From NCBI RefSeq assembly GCF_014851915.1, contig NZ_JACVAP010000005.1, positions 62,001 to 126,000 on the forward strand: 64,000 nucleotides of DNA, in the 5' to 3' direction. The notes under the pieces were generated by a model, which was not told the origin of the DNA, did not search any database, and saw only the letters and a program-made list of their open reading frames with translations. Made by a program: the position numbers and the translations under genes. This DNA comes from Xanthomonas sp. XNM01. Lineage in GTDB: Bacteria > Pseudomonadota > Gammaproteobacteria > Xanthomonadales > Xanthomonadaceae. Below are positions 51,872-61,707 of this stretch, one piece after another (the stretch's first letter is position 1; every line of letters begins with the position of its first letter).

Positions 51872-52561
51872 TCAGATCTGGTCGACGGTCATCCAGCCGA
51901 CCAGCAGCACCGGTGCCTGCAGCAGGGCAGCGACGGTCCTCAGTGGATGGCGTCGCGCACGCCGGTCGCTGTAGACCGACAGCGCCAGCGCGAGCGGGCG
52001 TTCGCTGCGGGCCGTGGCCAGCAGCGTGTCGCGGTCGTCCAGGCGCAGCGCCTGCCCGCGCGAGGAGAAGCTCACCGCGTAGTAGCGTGCCTTGCCCTCG
52101 TCCAGGCCGCAGGCACGGCGGTCGAAGCGGTACCACAGCGCCGGTGCGGGCCTCGGATCGGCCGGGTCGATGTCGATGGCCTGCAGCCGGTACTGCGTGG
52201 CCAGTGCCGGACTGACGGCATCGGCACGCAGCAGCAGGCTGTAGCTGCCGTCGAAGCGGCTGCCCGGCTGGCCTGCGGCATCGCGTTCAAGGAACAGGTC
52301 GCCGCGCATCTCGGTGCAGACGACCTGCTGCCGCAACGGGCCGTCCATCAGCGCGCGGTAGGCGGCGAACGCGGCCGGCTCCAGTGCGTAGTCGCGGTCG
52401 CGGCCGAGCAGGTACAGCGTGTCGTGCGAGACGAAGGCGCCGTCGATCCGGTCCCATCCGCGGGTCAGCGTCGATTGCGGCGCGGTGCCGGCGCAGCCGG
52501 CGAGCAGCGAGGCCAGCACCAGGCCGGCGATCGTCGTCGATGGGGAAACACCTCGGCGCAT
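51872..52561 (-). CDS. Putative lipoprotein
   Basis: A 229-residue protein with a lipobox (LVLASLLAGC, Cys about 23). The mature part runs RGWDRIDGAFVSHDTLYLLG through DGSYSLLLRADAVSPALATQ and ends with a hydrophobic stretch (VAALLQAPVLLVGWMTVDQI) that may contact the membrane. Two cysteines (VVCTEM, RACGLD) may pair. Family not recognised. Confidence 0.72.
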   Translation of the reverse strand: MRRGVSPSTTIAGLVLASLLAGCAGTAPQSTLTRGWDRIDGAFVSHDTLYLLGRDRDYALEPAAFAAYRALMDGPLRQQVVCTEMRGDLFLERDAAGQPGSRFDGSYSLLLRADAVSPALATQYRLQAIDIDPADPRPAPALWYRFDRRACGLDEGKARYYAVSFSSRGQALRLDDRDTLLATARSERPLALALSVYSDRRARRHPLRTVAALLQAPVLLVGWMTVDQI

Positions 52562-52655
52562 GCGCGGCCGCACCCGATGGAAGAGGACGCGACACTGTAC
52601 CGCCGCGGCGATGGCCCGTTGTACAGTCGCCGGCCCGACGTGAGGAGCCGACACC

Positions 52656-53114
52656 ATGCCGCCGCTCGACCGTGTGGTGCCGGTCCGCCTGGCCACCGTG
52701 GCCGACATCCCCCGGATCTTCGCGGTGCGCACCGGCGTGCGCGAGAACCATCTGTCGCTCGCGCAGCTTGCGGCGCTGGGCATCACGCCGGACACGATCG
52801 CGTCGATGCTGCAGACCGCGGACTGCGCCTGGGTCTGCGCCTGCGATGGCGACGTGGTCGGGTTCTCGATGGTCGATCTCGACGATGGCGTGCTGTTCGC
52901 CGCCTTCGTGCTGCCGGAGCACGAAGGCCGCGGCATCGGGCGCGCGCTGGTGGAGGTCGCTGAAGCGGCACTGTTCGCCCGGCATGCCACGATCGGCCTG
53001 GAGACCGCTGCCAGCAGTCGCGCTGCAGGCTTCTACCGGCATCTTGGCTGGCAGGTGGTCGCGTCGCTCGATGGCGGCGATGTACGCATGCAGCGGCACC
53101 GCGCACCGCGCTGA
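52656..53114 (+). CDS. GNAT-family N-acetyltransferase
   Basis: A 152-residue acetyltransferase. VPVRLATVADIPRIFAVRTG at the N-terminus, FVLPEHEGRGIGRALVEVAE (acetyl-CoA loop, about 87-106) and LETAASSRAAGFYRHLGWQV are the standard GNAT blocks. The substrate is unknown. GAGGAG sits 9 bp before the ATG. Confidence 0.92.
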   Translation: MPPLDRVVPVRLATVADIPRIFAVRTGVRENHLSLAQLAALGITPDTIASMLQTADCAWVCACDGDVVGFSMVDLDDGVLFAAFVLPEHEGRGIGRALVEVAEAALFARHATIGLETAASSRAAGFYRHLGWQVVASLDGGDVRMQRHRAPR

Positions 53115-53199
53115 TCCGGGCAGGCGTCGACCTGCCGGCGAGGTCGCATTCGCGGTGGACGAGCGATTACCCTGAGCGGCCTCCCTGCACACAGCGGCC

Positions 53200-53709
53200 A
53201 TGCCCACTCCACTCGCCTTCCTGTTCGGCTCGGTCCCGGTCAGCTTCCGCAGCGCGCATCCGCTGCAGGATGCGGTCGAGCGCCTGCGCGCAGCGACCAC
53301 GCCGCGCACGCTGATCGGGCCCAGGCAGCCGGCGATGCTCGGCCGTGTCGAGCCCGATGACGTCGCGCTGTCGTACAAGATCCCGATGGTGCACAACGCG
53401 TTCAAACCGGTGTTCCGCGGCCGCTTCGAGCAGGATGCGGACGGTGTGGCGCTGGTCGGCCGCTTCACGATGCAGGGCGTGGTGCGTGCGCTGCTGGCGC
53501 TGTGGTTGGGCTTCGGGCTGCTGTGGACGGGGGGTGCGCTTGCCCTGATCCTCAGTGGTGCGGCGGTGGTGGCGATGGCCTGGCTGTTTCCGCTTGCCGG
53601 CGTCGGCCTGCTGCTGGTGGGGCTGGGTCTGGTCCGCCTTGGCCAGCACCTGGGCCGGCACGATGCGGATGCGATGTCGCAGCGGATCCGGGCGGCGCTG
53701 GGCAGCTAG
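53200..53709 (+). CDS. Membrane protein with two C-terminal helices
   Basis: A 169-residue protein. The N-terminal 90 residues are soluble (VSFRSAHPLQDAVERLRAAT, then MLGRVEPDDVALSYKIPMVH and FKPVFRGRFEQDADGVALVG), followed by two hydrophobic segments (about 91-113 and 115-137). It may sense or bind something in the cytoplasm. Family not recognised. Confidence 0.72.
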   Translation: MPTPLAFLFGSVPVSFRSAHPLQDAVERLRAATTPRTLIGPRQPAMLGRVEPDDVALSYKIPMVHNAFKPVFRGRFEQDADGVALVGRFTMQGVVRALLALWLGFGLLWTGGALALILSGAAVVAMAWLFPLAGVGLLLVGLGLVRLGQHLGRHDADAMSQRIRAALGS

Positions 53710-53793
53710 ACGCGTGCCCATGGCCCGGTCGCCGATGCCGTGCGCTGCGATCCGGGTGAAGGCCGTCTCCACCGTCGACATGGATGGCCTGGA

Positions 53794-55296
53794 TCAGGCC
53801 GGCTCCAGGCTGCGCAGATGCCCGGCCAGCAGTGCATGCAGCACCGGCGGCATCGGCATGTCGCGTTGGCCGTCATCCCAGCGCTGCAGGAACGGCGCCA
53901 GGAAATCGCGCGCCCATGGGGTTGCCTGCCTGCGCTGCTGCTGGCGGCTCCGCAGGCGGTCGACCAGCGCCGACGCCGCGCCCTCCTCACCGTGCTCCAG
54001 ATGATGGAACACGAAGGCCAGCAGCAGGCTGTCCGGGCTGTCGAACAGCACATGCTCGGGCACGATGCCGTTCTCGTCGCCTTCTTCGAGCAGGTGCAGC
54101 AGGGTGTCGACGTCGTGCCCGAACAGCCCGAACAGCGCCGGGACGCTGCGGTCGATGAAGCCGAAGTAGCGTTCATCGAGCCCGGGCAGCACCTCGACCA
54201 GGCGATCGATCGCGGCCGTGAGCTGCGCTTCGTTCTTCGTCGGATCCAGTGTCCAGCCGCCGAAGGCGCCGACGTCCTTGCCGTCGCGGACGCCATCGGG
54301 CATGAAGCCGGCGGCGATGTGCTGGAAGTGCAGCGCATGCAGGTCCTCGGAGGGCGCGCGCCGCTCCCAGCCGAGCAGCCGTGGATGCTGCAGCCCGAGC
54401 TGGACCATCAGCACGCCGAGCGCGGCCTCCTGGGTGAACCAGATGCACTGGCGGCCACCTGCGACGTCGCGCATCCAGCGCCATTCGCCGGGCGTGTCAT
54501 GCACGACCGGGCGCCAGCCGGCGCTCTGCAGCAGGCTGCCGATGCGCTGCTCGACCAGCGACGGAATCAGCTGGCTGATGCGGGCATGCCGTTCGCGCGC
54601 CTTGTCGCGTGCCTTCAGCAGCGCGCTGGTGGAGCGTTTGAGCTCCAGGAAGAAGCGCAGTGCGAATTCCCGCTCGACCTCGCCGGGCTCGAGCTCATCG
54701 GCCAGGCGCGGCAGTGCGAGATCCTCGCGTGCGTCGCGCCGGCGCTTGAACGCGTTGCGCGCGGCGAGGGCGCGGATCGCCGACAGCGTCGGCGAGGCGA
54801 GCAGGCCGTCGAGCGTGCCGGGCAGGCCGTCGGCCGCATCCAGGCTGCCGTCCAGCCAGCCATTGACCAGCAGGCCGTACCAGTCGTTGCCCAGGGCGGC
54901 ATCGCCCTCGGCCTCGGCCAGCTCTAGCACCGCCAGGAACAGTTCGGCCAGCGGCAGCGGCTGCTCGAGGGGCGCCTGCCGGTAGAGCAGCGATGCGCCG
55001 TCTTCGACCTGCAGATACCAGGCGGCATCCCCGTGTTCGATCCAGACCGGTGCGTCGGCGGCCAGCGCCCGGGCACGCAATCCGGCGTCCTCCAGCGTCG
55101 CCACCGGCAGGCGCTGCAGCACGCCATGCCGCAGCAGGATGTCGGGCAGGCGGAACCAGGTCAGGCTGGTGTCGTAGCGCTCCTGCAGGCGCAGCAGCGC
55201 GTGCATCAGCGTGGTCCTGCGTGCGGCATCCAGCGTGCTGCGGTCGACCAGATGGATCGTGTCCTCGACCAGGTCTTCGATCGCGTGCTGCGACAT
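53794..55296 (-). CDS. Uncharacterised cytoplasmic protein
   Basis: A 500-residue soluble, mostly helical protein. Stretches include FRLPDILLRHGVLQRLPVAT, DWYGLLVNGWLDGSLDAADG, RQCIWFTQEAALGVLMVQLG and SPDSLLLAFVFHHLEHGEEG. No signal peptide, membrane segment, P-loop or obvious catalytic motif. It begins MSQHAIEDLVEDTIHLVDRS at 55296. I do not recognise the family. Length and codon use leave no doubt that it is real. Confidence 0.75.
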   Translation of the reverse strand: MSQHAIEDLVEDTIHLVDRSTLDAARRTTLMHALLRLQERYDTSLTWFRLPDILLRHGVLQRLPVATLEDAGLRARALAADAPVWIEHGDAAWYLQVEDGASLLYRQAPLEQPLPLAELFLAVLELAEAEGDAALGNDWYGLLVNGWLDGSLDAADGLPGTLDGLLASPTLSAIRALAARNAFKRRRDAREDLALPRLADELEPGEVEREFALRFFLELKRSTSALLKARDKARERHARISQLIPSLVEQRIGSLLQSAGWRPVVHDTPGEWRWMRDVAGGRQCIWFTQEAALGVLMVQLGLQHPRLLGWERRAPSEDLHALHFQHIAAGFMPDGVRDGKDVGAFGGWTLDPTKNEAQLTAAIDRLVEVLPGLDERYFGFIDRSVPALFGLFGHDVDTLLHLLEEGDENGIVPEHVLFDSPDSLLLAFVFHHLEHGEEGAASALVDRLRSRQQQRRQATPWARDFLAPFLQRWDDGQRDMPMPPVLHALLAGHLRSLEPA

Positions 55297-55381
55297 CGCC
55301 GGGGTCCATCCTCATGTGTGCGGGATCGGACCGATTATCCGCAGCCTCCGTGAACGCATGTGACACGGTCGATGCACGCGG

Positions 55382-56608
55382 TCATTGCACTGGCGGCGTG
55401 CCCTTCAGCGAGCGGGCGTAGCTGCGCAGGTCGCCGAGCAGGTCCACGAACGGTTTCATCCCGTCGCTGCACACCGAGGTGTTGGTGAACAGGACGATGC
55501 CGACCCCTTCCGCCGGGTCGAACAGCATCTCGGTCTTCAGGCCCGGATCGGAGCCGCCGTGGCCGACCAGGGTCGCACCGAGTTTGGTCGACCAGAACAG
55601 GCCGCTGTTCCTGCTGGCCGGGTCGAGGTTGGCCGGATGGTGCGCGGCATCGAACTGCAGGCGCAGCATCTCCCGCGCCGAGGCTTCGCCCAGGATGCGC
55701 CGGCCATCGTGCGCGCCGCCGCCGAGCAGGGCCAGGAAGAAGCGGCCGAGATCGTTGACCGAGCTGCGCACGCCGCCGTCCGGGTAGGTCGCCAGCCCGT
55801 ACCAGGGCAGCGGGATCGCCAGCCCCATCTGGCGCACGTACAGGCGCGCCTGCCGCTCCGGCGGCACGTCGGCCAGGCGCCAGACGGTGCTGTCCATGCC
55901 GAGCGGGGCGAAGAGCACCCGGCGCGTGTAGTCCGGCAGCGGCTCGCCGGTGGCGCGTTCGACGATGTAACCGGCCAGCGCCGCGCCGATGTTGGAGTAG
56001 GCGTGATGGGTGCCGGGTGCGTGCGGGGCGAAGTTGCGCGCCGGATCGGCACCGGTGGTGGCGTCGAAGTAGTCGGCCAGGAACGCGGCGAGCGTGACCG
56101 GGCTGTCGCCACCGTAGTGGTAGCCGGTGGCGTAGGCGTCGCCGCGGTCCTCCAGGCTGGAGGTGTGGGTGGCCAGCTGGCGCAGCGTGATCGGCACGTC
56201 CGGAAACGCAGGGTTGGTCACCGCGAACGGCAGGTAGGCGTTGATGTCGCGATCCAGTTCGAGCAGCCCGTCCTCCACCGCACGCATCATCGCCGCGCCG
56301 GTGACGGTCTTGCTGATCGAGGCGATGTTCATCACCGTGTCCGGCGTGAAGGCGATCCCGCGCTCGCGGTCGGCCCAGCCGTGGCTGCCGGTCCAGCGCA
56401 CCTGACCGTCGATGACGATCATCGCCGCCATGCCGACCATGCCGCCTTCCTGCATCCGCGTGGCGATCTGCTGGTCCAGCGCATCCACCGCCGCCGGTGC
56501 ATCGCGCGGCTGCGACGCGATGGTCAGCGCCGGCAGCAGGGCGAGCAGCAGCGCGAACGCGGAGGCACGGCGCGCGTGCGGGTGGGGGCGGGTGGCAGGT
56601 CTGGGCAT
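55382..56608 (-). CDS. Serine hydrolase, class C beta-lactamase fold
   Basis: A 408-residue protein with a signal peptide (about 14-32, FALLLALLPALTIAS). Catalytic marks are SISK (SxxK) in NIASISKTVTG, YSN (YxN) in HHAYSNIGAAL and HGG in VGHGGSDPGL. The rest (AATRMQE-like N-terminal helix, PPERQARLYVRQMGLA, SSVNDLGRFFLALLGGGAHD) fits the esterase/D-aminopeptidase branch. The start at 56608 gives a proper leader. It shares the family of the gene at 35106-36248 but is only distantly similar. Confidence 0.92.
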   Translation of the reverse strand: MPRPATRPHPHARRASAFALLLALLPALTIASQPRDAPAAVDALDQQIATRMQEGGMVGMAAMIVIDGQVRWTGSHGWADRERGIAFTPDTVMNIASISKTVTGAAMMRAVEDGLLELDRDINAYLPFAVTNPAFPDVPITLRQLATHTSSLEDRGDAYATGYHYGGDSPVTLAAFLADYFDATTGADPARNFAPHAPGTHHAYSNIGAALAGYIVERATGEPLPDYTRRVLFAPLGMDSTVWRLADVPPERQARLYVRQMGLAIPLPWYGLATYPDGGVRSSVNDLGRFFLALLGGGAHDGRRILGEASAREMLRLQFDAAHHPANLDPASRNSGLFWSTKLGATLVGHGGSDPGLKTEMLFDPAEGVGIVLFTNTSVCSDGMKPFVDLLGDLRSYARSLKGTPPVQ

Positions 56609-56902
56609 CGGTGCGGGCGTCCCTGGGGATGTCGCAGCAGGCTGCGCGCGCGCCGGCGGGAGGACAAGCCCGATGCGACGGAGCGCCGGTTCCGCCGACC
56701 GAAGCATCGGTGCGGCTGCCCGGACGCCTGCCGCGCAGCGCGCATGCGTGGGGCCGATGCGCGGGTCGCGCACCGGTTCCGGTCGCCGCCACCCGCGTTT
56801 CGTCGGCGCCCGCGGGCTCTGGTCGCAGCGCGCTTGTCCGCGCGCGGTACGCCTCGCATGCTGGGCACCGATGGCCTGCGGGCCGATGACGGAGCACCTC
56901 GC

Positions 56903-57124
56903 ATGAAGACGCTGATCGCCCTGCTGGGGTTCTGCCTGCTGTTGGTCCTGTGCTGGCCGCTGGCGGTACTGGCGCTGCTGCTGTGGCCGCTGGTCTGGCT
57001 GCTGTCGCTGCCGTTCCGCCTGGTCGGGATCACCTTCTCGGCGGCATTCGCGCTGCTGGCGGCGGTACTGACCCTGCCGGCGCGCCTGCTGGGCTGGCGT
57101 CCGCGCACGGTCGCCGCCGGCTGA
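56903..57124 (+). CDS. Small two-helix membrane protein
   Basis: A 73-residue very hydrophobic protein: MKTLIALLGFCLLLVLCWPL, AVLALLLWPLVWLLSLPFRL, then a second helix and a short basic tail (ARLLGWRPRTVAAG). GGAGCACCTCGC before the ATG gives a good ribosome site. Small inner-membrane proteins of this pattern are common in xanthomonads; function unknown. A hairpin follows. Confidence 0.72.
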   Translation: MKTLIALLGFCLLLVLCWPLAVLALLLWPLVWLLSLPFRLVGITFSAAFALLAAVLTLPARLLGWRPRTVAAG

Positions 57125-57149
57125 GGCAGGGCCGCCGGTCGCCGCGGTG

Positions 57150-57171
57150 CGATGCCGGCCACCCGGCATCG
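57150..57171. terminator. Short hairpin between convergent genes
   Basis: CGATGCCGG, CCAC loop, CCGGCATCG: 9-bp arms, 25 bp after the small membrane protein stop and 7 bp before the stop of the convergent gene at 57179. Confidence 0.6.
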
Positions 57172-57178
57172 GCAGCGC

Positions 57179-58585
57179 TCAGCGCTGGCGGGCCTGGTGG
57201 TCCTCGGAGGGCTGCGCGATCGAGGGGATGAACCAGAACGGGATCAGGTACTCGCGCCTGCGCTGGATGCCGCTGTCCTCGCTGGCGGCATTCCAGACCA
57301 GCGCCAGGTCATGGCGGCCGGGCGCCTTGCCCTCCAGGTCGATGTAGCCGACCAGGCCGCGCATGCCCAGGTCGCGCCGTTCCAGCGGCACGAAGTGATC
57401 GATCGGCACCGGCGTGCCATCCAGGCTGACGCTCCACATCGCCGCCAGGCAGGCGCTCGCCCGTGCGGCCGCCTCGGCGCCCTCGGCGGTGTTGCGGCCG
57501 TGGTCCAGGCCCGGGCAGCGCTCGCGCGCCAGGTCGTTGTCGAGGCGCGGGCGGTGCGGAATGAACAGGCGCAGATGGGTCTCGGCGATGCGGTCGGCGG
57601 TGATCATCGGATAGCGCAGCATCACGTCGTCCGGCGACCGCATCGACTCGTAGTGCGCGCTGAGCATGCCGTGTTCGACCGCCTCGGTGGTCAGCACCTC
57701 GTAACGGCTGAGCATGGAGAAGCGGAGCGAGTTGACGATGTGCACGGCGCCGATCAGCAGCGCGGCCATCAGCACGATCAGGTAGACCGCGGTGAAGCCG
57801 CGGTTGCCCAGGTTGCTCTGCAGGGTGAACTGCACCGGCACGATTAGCCGCTGCGGCACCACGAGGGTCAGCACGCGCAGCAGGACGCGCACGCTGCGGG
57901 CCAGCAGCGGCGAGGGCCTGCGCGCGCGTTCGCGGCGCGTCACCAGCTTGTCCAGCGCGATCATGGTGACGCTGCTCACCATGAACAGCACGTACAGCAC
58001 GCCGAAGGCGATGAACGCGATCCGGTCGCCATCGTCGAACAGCAGCGACAGCGCCGTGCTCGGAATCATCAGCAGCAGGCCGAGCAGACCCGACCAGGCG
58101 ATGGTCAGCGCGATCAGGATGGTCATCGCGAACAGGATCGACGCGGTGCGGTCGACCCGGTCGATCACCTCGCCGAGGTCGCCGACCATCTCGCGGTAGA
58201 ACCCGCGCGCGACCGAGCCCATCAACGGCAGGCGTTCCCACTGGATGCCGGCGGGGAAGGTCGACTTCAGGCCGACCAGGCCGACCCAGTAGCCGCGGAT
58301 CGCCAGATGCACGACGAAGGCCAGGCCCAGCGAATAGCTGAAACCGACGCCGATGGTGAAGGCGAACTGCAGGCCCTGCGCCAGCGCGCCCTCGACGTGG
58401 ACGTCGTTGCGCGCCCACGCGTCGAACAGGCGGCTGGGCACGGTCAGCAGGGCGAAGGCCAGCAGGCCGGAGATCAGCAGCTCGAGCTCGTCGGTGCGCT
58501 CGCGCAGGCGCTCGAAGGCGATGCGCCGGCCGGGAACGGGCGTGGCACCTTCCGGCCGCGGCTCGGCCGGGATCTGATCGCTCAT
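57179..58585 (-). CDS. Large multi-pass membrane protein
   Basis: A 468-residue protein with about six transmembrane helices (first near 38-55, then 75-95, 155-175, 185-205 and 270-290) and a soluble C-terminal domain of about 170 residues (DDVMLRYPMITADRIAETHL, LAAMWSVSLDGTPVPIDHFV, GMRGLVGYIDLEGKAPGRHD). The helix GLAFVVHLAIRGYWVGLVGL and a family-like GDLGEVIDRVDRTASILFAM are conserved-looking. Family not recalled. Inner membrane. Confidence 0.75.
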   Translation of the reverse strand: MSDQIPAEPRPEGATPVPGRRIAFERLRERTDELELLISGLLAFALLTVPSRLFDAWARNDVHVEGALAQGLQFAFTIGVGFSYSLGLAFVVHLAIRGYWVGLVGLKSTFPAGIQWERLPLMGSVARGFYREMVGDLGEVIDRVDRTASILFAMTILIALTIAWSGLLGLLLMIPSTALSLLFDDGDRIAFIAFGVLYVLFMVSSVTMIALDKLVTRRERARRPSPLLARSVRVLLRVLTLVVPQRLIVPVQFTLQSNLGNRGFTAVYLIVLMAALLIGAVHIVNSLRFSMLSRYEVLTTEAVEHGMLSAHYESMRSPDDVMLRYPMITADRIAETHLRLFIPHRPRLDNDLARERCPGLDHGRNTAEGAEAAARASACLAAMWSVSLDGTPVPIDHFVPLERRDLGMRGLVGYIDLEGKAPGRHDLALVWNAASEDSGIQRRREYLIPFWFIPSIAQPSEDHQARQR

Positions 58586-58719
58586 CGTGAAAGGCTTCCC
58601 CCGAGGCAGGCATGGAGTCTACGGCCGGCGGGGCCGTCGTGCAGCGTGGGCATCGGCGGTGGTGACGCACCGGCTGCGGCCACGGGAGTGGAGGGCGCGG
58701 CGACGCGCGTGCCGGCCGC

Positions 58720-59916
58720 TCAGCCGCCCGCGTAGCGCTCGACCAGCGCCACCGCGGTGGCCAGCCCGTCTTCCCGGCGCATGCGGGTCCCGATGTCCGC
58801 AGCGGCCGCCCGTGCCGCCGGGCTCTCCGCGTGGGCGATGGCGCGCGCCAGCGGCGCTGCGCGCAGCGTCGCGCCCTTGAGCACGGCGGTGGCGATGCCC
58901 GCTCCGCGCAGGCGCGCGGCCCAGAAGAACTGGTCGCCGGCGAACGGCACGATCACCGAGGGAATGCCGGCGCGGCAGGCCGAGTGGGTGGTGCCCGAGC
59001 CGCCGTGGTGGATCGCCAGCGCGGTGCGTGGCAGCAGCCAGTCGTGCGGGGCGGGGCCGGTCACGTGGATGTTGTCGGGCAGCCCGTGCGGATCGATGCC
59101 GCTCCAGCCGGGCTGGAACACGGCCCTGCGCCCGTCCACCGCCGCGACGATCGCCTCGCGCATGCGCACCGTGTCGAAGCCGCCCATGCTGCCGAAGCCG
59201 ACGTAGAGCGGCGGCGCACCGGCGGCGAGGAAGGCCAGCAGGTCCTCCGGCGGCGACCACGCCGGCGCCGGCGGGATCCACTGCCCGCACAGGTGCGCGT
59301 TGTCCGGCCAGTCGGCCGGGTGCGGCAGCAGCGTCGGCGATACGCCGTAGAGCATCGGGTGGGTGGTCGACAGTCCACGTTGCGGCGCGAGCCCGGCGCT
59401 GGCGCGTGCGCGATTGGTCGCCTGCTGGAACAGCCGCCAGCTGGCCTGGCCGAACAGCACGTGGCTGCCGCGGTTGAACAGCCGGGGCGGGGTGAACGGC
59501 AGGAACGGCGAGGCGAACGCGGACGTCGGCGAGAGCGGGATCAGCATTGCGCCGATCGCCGGCACGCCGAGCGCCTCGGCCACCGAGAGCCCGACGAAGG
59601 CGGTCAGGCCGGACACGATCACCGCATCGCAGCCACGGCCGGCCTCCAGCGCCTGTTCCATCCACGCGCCGGTGTGGGCGATGGTCAGCCTGGCCAGGGC
59701 GCGGGTGATGTCGCGCATGCCGTCGTCGCGGGCGATGGTGGCGCGGATGTCGCCGGCCAGTGCGGTGCAGGGCAGGCCGAGCGCGCGCGCCACGTCCAGG
59801 GTCGAGCGGTCGGCGAGCAGATGCACCGCATGTCCGGCCTGCAGCAATGCGTGGCCGAGCGCGGCCAGCGGGCGGGTGTCGCCCTCGGTGCCGTAGGTGA
59901 GCATCAGCAGGCGCAT
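58720..59916 (-). CDS. GT1-family glycosyltransferase (UGT-like)
   Basis: A 398-residue GT-B fold enzyme. The N-terminus MRLLMLTYGTEGDTRPLAAL GH is the standard acceptor-domain start. LYVGFGSMGG lies mid-protein. The C-terminal donor-binding segment HHGGSGTTHSACRAGIPSVI and PFAGDQFFWAARLRGAGIA corresponds to the UDP-sugar signature of sterol-glucosyltransferase and rhamnosyltransferase-like enzymes. The acceptor may be a lipid or a natural product. It lies downstream of c-di-GMP related genes on the same strand, separated by about 155 bp. Confidence 0.92.
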   Translation of the reverse strand: MRLLMLTYGTEGDTRPLAALGHALLQAGHAVHLLADRSTLDVARALGLPCTALAGDIRATIARDDGMRDITRALARLTIAHTGAWMEQALEAGRGCDAVIVSGLTAFVGLSVAEALGVPAIGAMLIPLSPTSAFASPFLPFTPPRLFNRGSHVLFGQASWRLFQQATNRARASAGLAPQRGLSTTHPMLYGVSPTLLPHPADWPDNAHLCGQWIPPAPAWSPPEDLLAFLAAGAPPLYVGFGSMGGFDTVRMREAIVAAVDGRRAVFQPGWSGIDPHGLPDNIHVTGPAPHDWLLPRTALAIHHGGSGTTHSACRAGIPSVIVPFAGDQFFWAARLRGAGIATAVLKGATLRAAPLARAIAHAESPAARAAAADIGTRMRREDGLATAVALVERYAGG

Positions 59917-60070
59917 GCGAGGGGTCCGAAACGCCGGCGGAATCGGCAGGCCACACGATGCCGGCGAATCCGCCCGCGCTCAACCGCGGCGCGCACGCGC
60001 CGAACGCTCATGAGCCGGCGCTGCCAGGTGCCTTCGATCGGCCGCACCGCGCAGGCGGTACCCGCACCGC

Positions 60071-61606
60071 TCAGGCCGGCGCGACCGTCTCGTCCTCGAC
60101 GATGCCGGCCATCTGGTACTCGATCGCCTGGTACTGCGCGGACTGCATCAGCAGGCGTTTGGCGCGCACCGCGACCAGGCCGGCCGCATCGGCCACCAGG
60201 AACTCGCGGTAGGGATGGAAGTAACGGCCCTCGACCACCAGCACCCGGCGCGCATGCAGGCGCAGCGCATGGTGGAAGGCAGACTCGCCGCGCGAGGTCA
60301 CCGGGGTGACCATCACCGCCTGCGCCCCGCCACCGATGAATTCGATGCCGCACTGGGTTTCCAGCGAATCGACGCGGCAGCGCATCCAGCGCACCAGTCC
60401 CAGCCGCCAGGGTTTCTCGCGATGGCGGTAGGCGATCAGCTCGCCGGCCACCAGCGGATAGCCGCTGCTCTCGCCGGTCAGCAGCAGCCCGGAATGGCTG
60501 ACGTTGGAGACGCTGAAGATCGCCGGCGTCTCCGGCGTCGGCAGCGCCTGCGGCTGCTCCGGCAGCGCAAAGCGGCGCTCCCAACCGGCTGCTGGCGGAT
60601 CGGCCCGGTCGCGGTCGAGCAGCGACCAGCAGTGGCGCATCGCCGCGACCATCTCCACCTGCTCGCTGCCCGCGCGCTGGCGCCTGCGGTGGCGCCGCTG
60701 CGGCGGCTGCACCCATTCCTGGCGGATCCGTGCGATCAGCTGCACCTGGCGCGGCGCCGCCACCGGTGCGGCCTGCAGCTGGGCGATGCGCCGGTCCAGC
60801 GCCCGCGCCATCGCCTCGGTCTCCAGCTGGACCAGGCCGGGCGTGTCGAACGGCCAGGCGTCGACGAACACCGGCGGACCGTCGGCTTCGGGCCGCAGCA
60901 GGAAGCCGCCACCGGCCGGCGCGGTGCCACGCAGCGGGCGCAGCTCGAGATGTTCTGCCTCGTCGGCGATCAGCTCCAGCAGCACGCCCAGCTGGCGTGG
61001 CTCGTAGCGGTTCACGCCGGTCATGCCGAGCAGCAGCAGGCGCCGGTACAGGGTGCCGATGGTCGGCTGGCCGGCGCCACCGGCGCGGTCCTGCCAGCCC
61101 TGGGCGAGCGCATGCGCGTACAGCTGATGGCAGCCGGCCCAGAAGCCGCGCGGCAGCAGCCCGTAGGCATGCGCGCTGGCGCCACCCAGCCGCCACGCGC
61201 TGTCCAGCGCCAGCGCCAGCAGCTCCTGCGCGGGCTTCTGGCTGGCGAACAGGCCACGGATCTCGCCGGTGTCCTCCACCGCCTGCAGCAGCCCGCGGTG
61301 CAGCACCAGCAGCAGCTGCTGGGCCAGGCGTGCGGCCCAGCGTGCCTTCTCCGAATGCACCGGGCCGCCGGCATGCATGCGCTTGAGCAGCGCCGGCAGC
61401 AGCGCGTACGCCTCGTCCTGGCGGGTGCGCAGCGCGGCCAGCCGCACCGGCAGCGCCGAGGCCGTCTTCCTGCGTCCGGCGGCCTCGAGCTGGCGCAGCA
61501 CCCTGGCGAAGGTCGGATCCGCGCGCAGCGCCTCCAGCGATGCCGCGTCCTCGCCCTCCAGCAGGCTCGGCACATCCGGGAACACGCTCGGGGTCAGGAT
61601 CGGCAT
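60071..61606 (-). CDS. PilZ-like C-terminal domain protein
   Basis: A 511-residue cytoplasmic protein. The first 290 residues are helical and unrecognised (LLPALLKRMHAGGPVHSEKA, LYRRLLLLGMTGVNRYEPRQ). The C-terminal part has NVSHSG (NxSxxG, about 368-373) followed by beta strands (AGELIAYRHREKPWRLGLVR, TQCGIEFIGGGAQAVMV), the shape of a PilZ barrel. The upstream RxxxR half of the c-di-GMP site is not evident. Start ATG 61606; TTG 61630 also in frame. It follows the diguanylate cyclase gene on the same strand, about 100 bp away, which supports a c-di-GMP related role. Confidence 0.75.
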   Translation of the reverse strand: MPILTPSVFPDVPSLLEGEDAASLEALRADPTFARVLRQLEAAGRRKTASALPVRLAALRTRQDEAYALLPALLKRMHAGGPVHSEKARWAARLAQQLLLVLHRGLLQAVEDTGEIRGLFASQKPAQELLALALDSAWRLGGASAHAYGLLPRGFWAGCHQLYAHALAQGWQDRAGGAGQPTIGTLYRRLLLLGMTGVNRYEPRQLGVLLELIADEAEHLELRPLRGTAPAGGGFLLRPEADGPPVFVDAWPFDTPGLVQLETEAMARALDRRIAQLQAAPVAAPRQVQLIARIRQEWVQPPQRRHRRRQRAGSEQVEMVAAMRHCWSLLDRDRADPPAAGWERRFALPEQPQALPTPETPAIFSVSNVSHSGLLLTGESSGYPLVAGELIAYRHREKPWRLGLVRWMRCRVDSLETQCGIEFIGGGAQAVMVTPVTSRGESAFHHALRLHARRVLVVEGRYFHPYREFLVADAAGLVAVRAKRLLMQSAQYQAIEYQMAGIVEDETVAPA

Positions 61607-61707
61607 CGTCGCGCGGTCCGCAGCAGGCAATCGGACATTCTAGGAAAAACGCGGCGCGTGGCGCGATCCGGTCGACACGGGCGGTCCCGGCCGAAGCGAT
61701 GCCCGGC